DNA of 64,000 bases from CAZDXJ01 sp050303615 (GTDB taxonomy: Bacteria > Pseudomonadota > Gammaproteobacteria > Methylococcales > Methylomonadaceae), in contig JBNLCC010000086.1 of the NCBI GenBank assembly GCA_050303615.1, forward strand, positions 62,001 through 126,000, given 5' to 3'. This document shows positions 25,676 to 34,242 of the stretch, one piece after another. A program made the position numbers and the translations under genes. A model generated the notes under the pieces. The model did no database searches. It saw only the letters and a program-made list of their open reading frames with translations, and was not told where the DNA came from. How positions within the stretch are numbered: the stretch's first letter is position 1; each line of letters begins with the position of its first letter.

Positions 25676-25921
25676 TTGTCGGAAATTGTCGAACAGGCCG
25701 GCGGGGGAGTGGTTATGCGGGAGAATATAGTGAGTGAGCCGTCTTATTTGATTGAGTCCGATAGCAGCCATGAGGCGAAAGAATGGTTTAAACTAGCTGC
25801 CGAGTTGGAAACGAATCAGACGGGCATGGGCGTCTCGCTGCATTTATGCAAAGCGGCAGCCGAGCAATGCGATTTGCACTTCAATGGAGGTTTCATCGAA
25901 TATACTCATGACAAAAAATAA
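25676..25921 (+). CDS. Small hypothetical protein (81 residues)
   Basis: A TTG start at 25676 is chosen because AAAGGAG sits 7-8 bases upstream; an ATG at 25715 would give 68 residues. The product is acidic and soluble, with SSHEAKEWFKLAAELETNQTG cut here only in part: key elements are SHEAKEWF and GMGVSLHLCKAAAEQCDL. I do not recognise the family. It overlaps the start of the DUF3422 gene by 14 bases in another frame, so the two are probably translated together. Confidence is moderate, because the region is short and no homologue is known to me. Confidence 0.5.
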   Translation: MSEIVEQAGGGVVMRENIVSEPSYLIESDSSHEAKEWFKLAAELETNQTGMGVSLHLCKAAAEQCDLHFNGGFIEYTHDKK

Positions 25922-27206
25922 TTCAACAATGATTAACATGGTTAAATTACCCGAAAATCATCCGCAACGCCTGCAACTGCATAATGAGGCGCATGCCAGA
26001 AAATCCGCCGACTTGCGGGTGCCGGTCAGGGCCAGTCATTTGGCTCTGATGTTACAGGGCGAGGAAAAGCGCCGTGAGCGCAGCCATCTGGCCAAACTGT
26101 GTGCAGTGTATGGGCTGCATCCGCCGGCACAGGATGCCGATCATTTCAGTGCTGATTTCGGTGAGTTTAGGTTGCGCTGGCAGCAACACGGCGAATTCAG
26201 TACTTATACGTTTTTCAGACACGGCGCTTTTGCCGATCCGTTTGCACAACCGGCAATTACCGTTGTTCCGGAGCAATGGCTGGAACAACTTTGCGGCAAA
26301 CTGATTGTTGCCAGCCACGCGGCAATGATCAAACCGGACAGTGAACCCGACCTGGATCGCATTGCCGGATATTTTTCCGATGAAATGTTGGTCGGTTCGG
26401 AAATCACCGGTGGTGCGGCGCTGGCCATTACCGATTTCAAAATCTATGAGGATGGTTTCAGCAGGTTCTTAATCCTTGATAAAAATTTTCAACACTGGCA
26501 GGCGGGCAGATACCTGCAGCGGCTATTTGAAATTGAAGTATACCGGGTGATGGCCTTGCTGGCCTTTCCGATGGCGCGCAAGTTAATTCCCAAACTGAAT
26601 CGTGCCGACCAGGATTTATTGGACATTACCGCATCAATGAACCGGGATAATGCCGATGACGGGGAATTGCTGGACGAATTGACCGAGCTGGCCGCCGAGA
26701 TCGAAAACTGCTGTTCCAAAACGCATTTCCGGTTTAATGCCGCCGATGCCTATTACAAACTGGTGGAACGGCGTATCGAGGAGTTGCGCGAAGTGCGAAT
26801 TCCGGGGATGCAAACCATTGGCGAATTTTTGAAAAGACGTCTGGAACCGGCGATTCATACCTGTCAAACCACCGAAAAAAGGCTGTCCCTGTTATCGGAA
26901 CGGATCAGCAATGCCGGACAGTTGCTGCGCACCCGGGTGGATATTACCCTGGAGCGGCAAAACCAGGCACTATTGGCGTCGATGGATAAACGGGCGCAGC
27001 TGCAGCTACATTTGCAAACCACCGTTGAAGGGCTTTCCGTTGCGGCGATCAGCTATTATCTGGTTAGCCTGGTCGGCTACTTGGCGAAAGCCGGCAAAGC
27101 CTTTGGTTTGCCGATCGTTCCGGAAATGGCTACCGGCATCGCCATTCCGGTGGTTATCGGAATTACCGCGCTTGGCGTCCGCCATGTACGTAAACTGATT
27201 GATTAA
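25908..27206 (+). CDS. DUF3422 family protein
   Basis: A protein of 432 residues matching the uncharacterised DUF3422 family. Seen: the N-terminal HPQRLQLHNEAHARKSADL (HNEAHAR corresponds to the family's HARP-like opening) and RASHLALML; central GFSRFLILD; a helical, coiled-coil-prone region with LSLLSERISNAGQLLRTRVD; and two C-terminal hydrophobic segments (GLSVAAISYYLVSLVGYLAK and ATGIAIPVVIGITALGV). It is therefore probably anchored in the inner membrane by its C-terminus. ATG at 25908 is taken as the start; ATG at 25884 is an alternative, and GGAGGT at 25886 fits neither well. The function of the family is not established. Confidence 0.85.
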   Translation: MTKNNSTMINMVKLPENHPQRLQLHNEAHARKSADLRVPVRASHLALMLQGEEKRRERSHLAKLCAVYGLHPPAQDADHFSADFGEFRLRWQQHGEFSTYTFFRHGAFADPFAQPAITVVPEQWLEQLCGKLIVASHAAMIKPDSEPDLDRIAGYFSDEMLVGSEITGGAALAITDFKIYEDGFSRFLILDKNFQHWQAGRYLQRLFEIEVYRVMALLAFPMARKLIPKLNRADQDLLDITASMNRDNADDGELLDELTELAAEIENCCSKTHFRFNAADAYYKLVERRIEELREVRIPGMQTIGEFLKRRLEPAIHTCQTTEKRLSLLSERISNAGQLLRTRVDITLERQNQALLASMDKRAQLQLHLQTTVEGLSVAAISYYLVSLVGYLAKAGKAFGLPIVPEMATGIAIPVVIGITALGVRHVRKLID

Positions 27207-27386
27207 ACGTCGAGGAGTTCGCTATTTTTGGTGAGCAACGACTTTAGATGGATTTTTTTTCGGAAGATTGTGGAATTCGAACTAAACTTAAGCGATAGAA
27301 TTTTTATAAAACAGCGCATAATAAATCGGCTTCAGCGTCAAGTGGTAATGTTTGGTTTATTATCTTTTTAATGTTAAGGCAGGATT

Positions 27387-27983
27387 ATGGATTTAAAAAT
27401 AGCGAGAATATTAATTTTTTTATTAGTATTTGCTAGTCAGGCTGTACAGGCAACACACTCCGAAATAGAACCCAACGATGCAATGGAAACGGCCAATCCG
27501 TATATTTTGGGTATTCCGATGAGCGGACAAATCTCTTTTGGGGAAGAAGATTGGTTTTATTTCGAAACGCTGGTCGATCATTTGTTTTTGGATATTTCCA
27601 GGGATGGCGAGTTGCTCAATATTGAGGTGTTTGATAGTGAGGGTAAATTGCTTTACACCGGCGCAGGAGGGGAATCGCTGATTGCCAATATCGGGCTGGA
27701 GAAAGCCGACACCTATTTCATTAGGCTGCGCGGCAACAACAGCGTTTATGAATTTACCGCGCGCTTAAGCGATGAGCCAGTATGTGACAACTGCGAGGCA
27801 TTGCGCGGCAACAATGCAACCTTCGATGCAACCACCGGCGAGTTGTTTGTCCGTACCGTCGATGTTTTGGATCGGTATGGTAAAGCCGTACAATACGAAG
27901 GGGTGATGCAACTGATACCGGGCACCGGCGTTGACGGTCCCATGCAGTTTGAGGTCACCAAAATTCAACGGACATTTAAATAA
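27387..27983 (+). CDS. Secreted protein with PPC-like beta domain
   Basis: An exported protein of 198 residues. The signal peptide MDLKIARILIFLLVFASQAVQA ends at an AxA-like site and is followed by HSEIEPNDAMETANP, the EPND..ETA opening of bacterial pre-peptidase C-terminal (PPC) domains. The first 110 mature residues (WFYFETL, YFIRLRG) match that beta-sandwich. The remaining part, with two Cys in CDNCEALRG, is not recognised. There is no peptidase domain, so this is a stand-alone PPC protein. The preceding 180 bases (27207-27386) are AT-rich and hold its promoter region. Confidence 0.75.
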   Translation: MDLKIARILIFLLVFASQAVQATHSEIEPNDAMETANPYILGIPMSGQISFGEEDWFYFETLVDHLFLDISRDGELLNIEVFDSEGKLLYTGAGGESLIANIGLEKADTYFIRLRGNNSVYEFTARLSDEPVCDNCEALRGNNATFDATTGELFVRTVDVLDRYGKAVQYEGVMQLIPGTGVDGPMQFEVTKIQRTFK

Positions 27984-28074
27984 TTTTTGTTCCCCTACCT
28001 GGCCGGGAAGAGAAAATCCCGGCTAGGCCACACAGGGTTACCCGAAGCGCAAATTATCCCGGATGAAGCTGACG

Positions 28075-28635
28075 TTACTGCAATGGTGCGTTTAAGTTGT
28101 TTTTATCGCCGATGGCAACGACGGTATGCCATCTTTCAAACCAACTGCGCGGTTCTTCGAGATAGCGGAGCGAAATTACCGTTTTGACGCCGGCCTTTTG
28201 GTATAAAGTCCGTTCACCGCTTCTAGTGGTTTGAGAATCCGCCTGCCACGCGGGACCAAGGCAATTTTCTATAATACGGCGGCCTTCGTTATAATCGGCG
28301 ATCGCTGATTCTTTGCCATGTCCGGCCTGCCAGTCGCAGATATAAGTATGCAGGCCGCTGCTCCATTCCCAGATATTACAGTTTTCGGCACTGGGAAAGA
28401 CCTGTTCGGCAGACCAACTGTTCAGGTTTCTGACTCTTCTCAGGCTTTTCTTGTATTGTTTGAATTGGTCCCGGTGGCTTTTAATCAGTCCTTTCAAGCG
28501 GCTGCAGGATTCCGCTTCCGAGAGCGTTGGTTTGTTTTCTGAGATATCTGCACAGGCGGCAAGCAACAGAGCTGCCGAACTGATCATTAAAGCGGAGATG
28601 GTGGTTGATCGGGTGGTTTTGGTAAATAACGACAT
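28075..28635 (-). CDS. Putative lipoprotein (186 residues)
   Basis: The N-terminus MSLFTKTTRSTTISALMISS runs into a lipobox ALLLAAC, so signal peptidase II processing and lipid attachment at that Cys are expected. The mature part is polar with three further Cys (AESCSRL, AENCNIW, IENCLGP) and Trp-rich segments such as CDWQAGHG and RSWFERWHTV. I do not recognise the family. The start ATG at 28635 follows GGATT; an in-frame TTG is 6 bases upstream. It stands alone between convergent and parallel neighbours. Confidence 0.7.
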   Translation of the reverse strand: MSLFTKTTRSTTISALMISSAALLLAACADISENKPTLSEAESCSRLKGLIKSHRDQFKQYKKSLRRVRNLNSWSAEQVFPSAENCNIWEWSSGLHTYICDWQAGHGKESAIADYNEGRRIIENCLGPAWQADSQTTRSGERTLYQKAGVKTVISLRYLEEPRSWFERWHTVVAIGDKNNLNAPLQ

Positions 28636-28865
28636 GGGCAATCCGTAAATTTAATTATTGTGTTTAATCATAGCGTGCGCACCATGACAAAGGCTATTAA
28701 TTGTTTCCTTCACACCTATTCGGTTGGTGCGGCAATGAAGTGCTGTAATTGATGCGCGATAAGTATAAACCGATTTTTAGCCTGCGTTGAGTCGCTATCT
28801 CCGGTACAGACAATGAGACGTGCTTATTGTATCGTTTCTGCATCGTGGAAGGATTCAACTGCCGC

Positions 28866-31757
28866 TCAATATTCCGAGACCGGCACGCAGGTGCAGAGCA
28901 GATGACGGTCTCCATACACATTGTCGATGCGACCGACCGGCGGCCAGTATTTGTCATCAAGCTGAATGTTATCGGGGAAAAATGCCTGTTGTTTGGTATA
29001 GGGCAACTTCCAATCCTGCAGCAACAAATGATGGGTATGCGGGGCATTGCGCAGTACGTTGTCAGCGGGGTCGGCTGTGCCGTTCTCCAGCGCGGCAATT
29101 TCACCGCGTATAGCGATCAGCGCGTCGCAGAAACGGTCGATTTCCTGTTTGTCCTCGCTTTCCGTCGGTTCCACCATCAGCGTATCAGCGACCGGGAAAG
29201 ACATGGTCGGTGCATGGAAGCCGAAATCGATCAAACGTTTTGCGACGTCATCCACGGTGATACCGCAGGACTTCTTAAAATGGCGCAAATCGAGAATGCA
29301 TTCGTGGGCTACAAAACCGTTTTTACCGGTATACAGAATCGGAAAATAGGGCGCCAAGCGTTTGGCAATATAATTGGCATTCAAAATGGCGGTCAACGTC
29401 GCTTGTTTTAAACCGGCGGCACCCATCATCGCAATGTAAGCCCAGGAAATGGTCAAAATCGAAGCCGAACCCCAGGGCGCCGCGGCAACGCTGCCGATGG
29501 TACCATGCTGCGTTTTAGCCGGATTGACGCCGTCGATAACCGGATGATCAGGCAGAAACGGGGCCAGATGTTTACCGACGCCGATCGGTCCGACACCGGG
29601 TCCGCCGCCGCCATGCGGAATACTGAAGGTTTTGTGCAGATTCAGATGCGCCACATCGGCGCCGATTCTGCCCGGCCGGCTAATACCGACCAATGCATTG
29701 AAATTGGCGCCATCCAGGTAAACCTGGCCGCCGTGCTGATGAATGATGTCGCAGATATGGCGAAACGCCTCTTCATAAACGCCGTGGGTCGAAGGATAGG
29801 TGATCATCAGTGCGGCGAGCCGGTCCCGGTATTGGCCCGATTTGTCGAGCAAATCGTCGACACTGATATTGCCGTTGTCGTCACATTCAATCATGATTAC
29901 TTTTAGCCCTGCCATCGTGGCGCTGGCCGGATTGGTGCCGTGTGCGGACGCCGGAATAAAGCAGATATCGCGATGGCCTTCGCCGCGCACCTGATGGTAT
30001 TTGCGGATTACCAGTAGGCCGCTGTATTCTCCTTGAGAGCCGGCATTGGGTTGAAATGAAAAGGCGGCGAAGCCGGTCAGATCGCAAAGCATGTCTTCCA
30101 ACTCGTCAAACAATTGCTGATAGCCCAATGTTTGGTAGAGCGGGGCGAAAGGGTGCAAACCGCTGAATTCGTGATGGGAAATGGCCTGCATTTCAGTGGC
30201 TGCATTCAGTTTCATCGTGCAGGAACCCAGGGGAATCATCGACCTGTCCAGCGCGATGTCGCGGCGCGCCAGCCGCCGCATGTAGCGCATCATTTCCGTT
30301 TCCGAATGATAGCGCCGGAAAACCGGGTGTTGCAGAATCGGATCGCTGCGCAGCAGCTCGCCGGCGATGCATTCGGTGATGGTTTTATTCAGCGCATTGA
30401 TATCCGGTTGGTCGCCGGTCGGCGAAGCAAATACACGCCATAGGGTTCTGATGTCCTGGCGGGTGGTGGTTTCGTCCAGGGAAATGCCCAGATGATCGGC
30501 GTCGATGAAACGCAGGTTGATGCCGGCTTCTTCGGCGTGGGCTGCATAACGCTTGGCGCGGCCGGGAATGTGCACGGTGAGGGTATCGAAATAGCTTTGC
30601 GTGACGACCGTATACCCCAATTGCTGCAGGCCGGCTGCCACAATTTGGGTATAGCGGTGCACGCGGCCGGCAATGAGACGCAGACCTTGTGCGCCGTGGT
30701 AGATGGCATAAAATCCGGCGATAACGGCCAGCAATACCTGCGACGTACAGATATTGCTCGTTGCCTTTTCGCGGCGGATGTGCTGCTCGCGGGTTTGCAG
30801 CGCCATCCTTAACGCCGGCTGTTGGTGACTATCCTTCGATACGCCGATGATACGCCCCGGCGTGGAGCGTTTAAAGGCTTCCCGGGTTGCGAAGTAGGCG
30901 GCATGCGGACCGCCGTAGCCCATCGGTACGCCGAAACGCTGGCTGTTGCCGACCACAATGTCGGCGTCGAAGGCGCCCGGTGCTTTTAATAGAACCAGAC
31001 TGAGCAGGTCGGCGGCAACGGTAACTAATGCCGCATTATGATGTGCCTGTTCGACAACGCTTTGCGGGTTCCTGATTTTCCCGGAACAGCCCGGATATTG
31101 CAATAAGACGCCGAAATAGTCGGTATTTTCAAGTTCGGTGTAAGGATCGCCGATGACAATTTCGAAACCCAGGGACGAAGCCCGGGTCTGCATGACCGCA
31201 ATGGTTTGCGGAAAACAATCCCGGTCAACAAAAAAGCGCAGACTCGGATTTTTAGCCAAGCGCCGCGACATGGCCATGGCTTCGGCCGCTGCCGTTGCCT
31301 CATCCAATAACGAGGCATTGGCCAGCTCCATGCCAGTCAGGTCGATGATCATCTGCTGAAAATTTAACAGGGCTTCCAAACGTCCTTGGCTGACTTCCGC
31401 TTGATAGGGCGTATAGGAAGTGTACCAGCCGGGATTTTCCAGGACGTTGCGTTTGATGACTGCCGGCATAATGGTGTCGTAATAGCCCATGCCGATCATT
31501 GACCTAAAAACCTTATTACGTGAGCGCATGGCGCGTAGATGCTCGATCACCGCCCGTTCGCTGATCGTCTCGGTCAGCGTCAAAGGTTCCCGATTGATGA
31601 TGTTTTCCGGTATTGCCGCCGGAATAAGCTCCTTTAAATGGGTTAAACCCAGTTCGGCGAGCATCTCGGCGATTTGCTGCTGATCGGGACCGATGTGCCG
31701 GCGAATGAAATTGCCGCGCATTTCCATTTGTTCCAGCGTCGGGTTGGCATTGGGCAT
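28866..31757 (-). CDS. gcvP: Glycine dehydrogenase (decarboxylating), P protein, single-chain
   Basis: A PLP enzyme of 963 residues, the length of the single-polypeptide P protein of the glycine cleavage system. It decarboxylates glycine and passes the aminomethyl group to the lipoyl arm of H protein. Seen: FIRRHIGPDQQQIAEML at the N-terminus, SLLDEATAAAEAMAM, and the PLP-Lys motif NLHKTFSIPHGGGGPG, plus GSCTMKLNA of the second half. AGGAA precedes the ATG at 31757. It starts 2 bases after the gcvT stop, so both are one operon. No gcvH is adjacent. Confidence 0.95.
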   Translation of the reverse strand: MPNANPTLEQMEMRGNFIRRHIGPDQQQIAEMLAELGLTHLKELIPAAIPENIINREPLTLTETISERAVIEHLRAMRSRNKVFRSMIGMGYYDTIMPAVIKRNVLENPGWYTSYTPYQAEVSQGRLEALLNFQQMIIDLTGMELANASLLDEATAAAEAMAMSRRLAKNPSLRFFVDRDCFPQTIAVMQTRASSLGFEIVIGDPYTELENTDYFGVLLQYPGCSGKIRNPQSVVEQAHHNAALVTVAADLLSLVLLKAPGAFDADIVVGNSQRFGVPMGYGGPHAAYFATREAFKRSTPGRIIGVSKDSHQQPALRMALQTREQHIRREKATSNICTSQVLLAVIAGFYAIYHGAQGLRLIAGRVHRYTQIVAAGLQQLGYTVVTQSYFDTLTVHIPGRAKRYAAHAEEAGINLRFIDADHLGISLDETTTRQDIRTLWRVFASPTGDQPDINALNKTITECIAGELLRSDPILQHPVFRRYHSETEMMRYMRRLARRDIALDRSMIPLGSCTMKLNAATEMQAISHHEFSGLHPFAPLYQTLGYQQLFDELEDMLCDLTGFAAFSFQPNAGSQGEYSGLLVIRKYHQVRGEGHRDICFIPASAHGTNPASATMAGLKVIMIECDDNGNISVDDLLDKSGQYRDRLAALMITYPSTHGVYEEAFRHICDIIHQHGGQVYLDGANFNALVGISRPGRIGADVAHLNLHKTFSIPHGGGGPGVGPIGVGKHLAPFLPDHPVIDGVNPAKTQHGTIGSVAAAPWGSASILTISWAYIAMMGAAGLKQATLTAILNANYIAKRLAPYFPILYTGKNGFVAHECILDLRHFKKSCGITVDDVAKRLIDFGFHAPTMSFPVADTLMVEPTESEDKQEIDRFCDALIAIRGEIAALENGTADPADNVLRNAPHTHHLLLQDWKLPYTKQQAFFPDNIQLDDKYWPPVGRIDNVYGDRHLLCTCVPVSEY

Positions 31758-31759
31758 GG

Positions 31760-32863
31760 TTAATTCCTATTGCTGCCGCGGTAATACCGATGAGCGATGA
31801 ACGGCAGGGTGGTTATCGTTACGGGTATTTTCCGATTGCGCACACGCGTATACAGCGTCGTGCCCGGCGTCCGGTAAGCGCTATTGATTCGGGCCATGGC
31901 AATCGGATAACCGGTGCTGGGTCCGAAGCTGCCGCTGGTCACTTCGCCGATCAATTGATTTTCATTGTTAAATAGTTTAGCACCGTCTCTAACCGGAATT
32001 TTTTGCCCGGAACGGATGCCGACGCGCTGCATATCTGGCTGTTGCTGTAATTGCGATAATATTTTTTGGGCGCCGGGAAACCGGTCATGTCCTTTTTTAA
32101 TGAGCCATTGCAAACCGGCTTCAATCGGTGTAATCGTTTCGGACAGTTCATGGCCGTACAGGCAAAGTCCCGCTTCAAGACGCAAGGTATTTCTTGCTCC
32201 CAAGCCGACCGGTTCCACGTTATCCTGCGCGAGCAATAATTCGGCTAATTGCATGGCATCCGTTTCGGCAACGGAAATTTCAAAACCGTCTTCGCCGGTA
32301 TAGCCGCTCCGGCTGATCAAACAGGGTATACGGTTTATCTCGGTATCGGTCGCGGTCATAAAAATCAATTCATCTGCCGCATCGCAGAATTTTCCTATAA
32401 CCGCGGCTGCGTCCGGGCCTTGCAAGGCGAAAAGCGCTTGTTGTTCCAATGCATCGATTGCACAGTCTGCCGAAAGATGTTTTTGTAAATGGAGCAGGTC
32501 TTTGTGCCTGCAGGCCCCATTAACGATGATCAGGAATTTTGAGTCAAAACGGGTAATGACGGCATCGTCGATAATGCCGCCGGAATCATTGGTAAAAACC
32601 GTGTATAACTGTTGGCCTGGTCGCATTTCGGCAATGCCGCCGGGTGTCAGATTTTGCAATTGTTGGGCCGCTGTTTTTCCGACAACAGTAATTTGCCCCA
32701 TATGAGAAATGTCAAAAAAACCGGCATGGCTGCGGGTATGGCGATGCTCGTGGATAATGCCTTTTGTATAGTGCATCGGCATCAGGTAGCCGGCAAAAGG
32801 TTGCAGTTTTGCTTCCAGCTGGAGATGCAGCGGATAGAGTGCGGTGCGGGCTAAGCTGTCCAC
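31760..32863 (-). CDS. gcvT: Aminomethyltransferase, glycine cleavage T protein
   Basis: A folate-dependent T protein of 367 residues that releases ammonia and makes 5,10-methylene-tetrahydrofolate from the aminomethyl group on H protein. Seen: PFAGYLMPMHYTKG, HAGFFDISHMGQI (the catalytic-Asp strand), RSGYTGEDGFEI, LGARNTLRLEAGLCLYG and TSGSFGPSTGYPIAMA. GTG at 32863 gives the length expected by alignment with E. coli GcvT; an in-frame TTG at 32887 would add 8 residues. Neither start has its own ribosome site. A 14-codon frame with a good site overlaps the start (32851-32895), which may couple initiation. Confidence 0.92.
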   Translation of the reverse strand: MDSLARTALYPLHLQLEAKLQPFAGYLMPMHYTKGIIHEHRHTRSHAGFFDISHMGQITVVGKTAAQQLQNLTPGGIAEMRPGQQLYTVFTNDSGGIIDDAVITRFDSKFLIIVNGACRHKDLLHLQKHLSADCAIDALEQQALFALQGPDAAAVIGKFCDAADELIFMTATDTEINRIPCLISRSGYTGEDGFEISVAETDAMQLAELLLAQDNVEPVGLGARNTLRLEAGLCLYGHELSETITPIEAGLQWLIKKGHDRFPGAQKILSQLQQQPDMQRVGIRSGQKIPVRDGAKLFNNENQLIGEVTSGSFGPSTGYPIAMARINSAYRTPGTTLYTRVRNRKIPVTITTLPFIAHRYYRGSNRN

Positions 32864-32895
32864 GGTAGGCGGCCGATCAATTGCCAAGGGTTCAT
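32851..32895 (-). CDS. Possible leader peptide overlapping the gcvT start
   Basis: ATG at 32895 lies 8 bases after GAGG and opens a 14-codon frame, MNPWQLIGRLPWTA, ending at TAG (32851-32853). The stop falls about 10 bases past the GTG proposed for gcvT, in another frame. It could deliver ribosomes to gcvT by coupling, or mark a small frameshift at the original gcvT start. This is inference from layout only. Confidence 0.3.
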   Translation of the reverse strand: MNPWQLIGRLPWTA

Positions 32896-33004
32896 AACGG
32901 GTACCTCAGTGCGGATAATGCATATTTTGAAACGTCGTCCGATATGGTGGATTTAATGGTAATACGAATGCCTGCAAGTGTCATCCTGAAAAATGTACTG
33001 CCGG

Positions 33005-33466
33005 TTAATGCGGGATGGATAAAATTACAAAATAAACAAATAGCATTTCAAAAGAAAGTAAGCGTCCTTGTTGTACAAAGTTGGTTTTTTTGTTGAAGCC
33101 ATGCAGGTTTCTTGCTTTTAACTCCCGAAAAATAATCATACCCAAATAACCTATCATTAAAAAAAACATGAAATGATGCAAGTGGGGCATTTGAAACAAA
33201 AGGTCTGCCAATAAATGGGCGATGATAAACGCAAAAAAAGAACATGCAATGATCCAAAGCAACAGTTCCATCGGATAAAATTTCAAATGCAGAAGTTCTG
33301 TTTCCTGTTTGTGTTTTAAAATATTGATTCTTGAAAGGGCATATAAATACGGAATGTAAAAATAAAAAATGATCCCACTAAGCGCGTACATCACCACGGA
33401 AATATGATATTTGAAGGAAATTAGGAAGCCGAGCAAAATGGCGACAAATAAGAGAAAGGTTTTCAT
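33005..33466 (-). CDS. Hypothetical membrane protein (153 residues), AT-rich
   Basis: Four or five predicted membrane segments (FLLFVAILLGFLISF, VVMYALSGIIFYFYIPYLY, LLLWIIACSFFAFIIAHLL, FMFFLMIGYLGMIIF) and a short basic loop RELKARNLHGFNKK. The base composition is clearly more AT-rich than the flanking gcv and recG genes, which may reflect transfer or weak selection. I do not recognise the family. No strong ribosome site precedes the ATG. Confidence 0.6.
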   Translation of the reverse strand: MKTFLLFVAILLGFLISFKYHISVVMYALSGIIFYFYIPYLYALSRINILKHKQETELLHLKFYPMELLLWIIACSFFAFIIAHLLADLLFQMPHLHHFMFFLMIGYLGMIIFRELKARNLHGFNKKTNFVQQGRLLSFEMLFVYFVILSIPH

Positions 33467-33652
33467 TTAATTTTGCATTGGAAAATATATTTTATAAAAC
33501 AGCCGGAAGCAGGAATTCACTGATCAACAACCGCCGTTGTTGAATGGCGTAAACGGTTCGTAGTCCGCAAAGCGGTTGATGGATGGGAATTATCCCGGTT
33601 AATTCTGCCGGCCGATTGTTCGGGTTGATGCAAGTTAAATCCATTTACAAAC
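33467..33652. other. Intergenic region with a short hairpin
   Basis: About 185 bases between the membrane-protein gene and the ubiC remnant (both minus strand). CAACAAC and GTTGTTG (33525-33542) form a 7-bp hairpin with a CGCC loop. No T run follows, and nothing else was recognised. Confidence 0.5.
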
Positions 33653-34046
33653 CTAGCAGGTTAGGATAGGAAAAAAAATCAGTTCCTCCAGTGTTCTGTC
33701 GTCGCGATTGGATAAAATGCGCTGGCTGCCGGACAATGTCCCAGGCGGAATAACAGTTCTGCTCGAAATTAACTGCGTTTCGCCGTCCGTAAGCAATATT
33801 TCTCTGATCAGTCTGTAATCGTTGTATGATACTTGTATTCAACGTCGTTCGCTTAGAAACGGTTTTTTTCGTTGCTGAAAAATCCCTGGCGGTTACGATG
33901 CATCCATAGACTGACCGCAGTCGTTGCGCTAATGAATCGGGTTCATAAATCCGTGATTGTACGGTTAACGGGATTCGATAATGAATGCCGGAACGATTGT
34001 TTATCCAAACCGGCTTCTTGCAGTATAAAAAGCTTTTTGTAAGCAA
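33653..34046 (-). pseudogene. ubiC: Broken chorismate--pyruvate lyase (ubiC) remnant
   Basis: Minus-strand frame 1 (start likely TTG at 34046 after AAGAGG) encodes the N-terminal UbiC pattern PVWINNRSGIHYR and VQSRIYEPDSLAQRLRSVYG. From about 33905 onward the family-like sequence continues in the next frame: FQQRKKPFLSERR, then a TGA stop at 33839-33841, then DYRLIREILLTDGETQLISS, RTVIPPGTL and RTLEELIFFP, ending at TAG (33653-33655). So one frameshift between about 33865 and 33905 and one nonsense codon separate the parts. An intact enzyme would make 4-hydroxybenzoate for ubiquinone. The open frame covering this area in frame 1 alone is misleading. Confidence 0.75.
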
Positions 34047-34242
34047 CAGCGTTTTACCTCTTGGGAATGATTGAATGACCTGAAATTTATAGTTAATTTG
34101 CTTCAGTTTACTCTGCATGAACACTCGATGATGGGATTCCATTTCACGAGAGGCGGGTGCTATCATATCATCAAATAGCGTGGAGCAGGATGAGAGAAAT
34201 GCTTGGATGATTCTCAATTATTTAATTGAGCAAAAATTGATT

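Noticed and set aside
25564..25737. 57-codon frame (starting MPLSVMSDKE) with an AAGGAAG site after the AMP-ligase gene
   Set aside because: It overlaps the better-supported 25676 gene in another frame and its second half has an unnatural Arg/Gly-rich composition.
32888..33004. Possible glycine riboswitch upstream of gcvT
   Set aside because: No paired aptamer with the conserved GGAGAG-type core is visible; the leader is short and unstructured.
33645..34217. Open reading frame of 190 residues on the minus strand
   Set aside because: Its C-terminal part is the wrong frame of the broken ubiC and its first 55 residues look like random intergenic sequence; replaced by the pseudogene entry.
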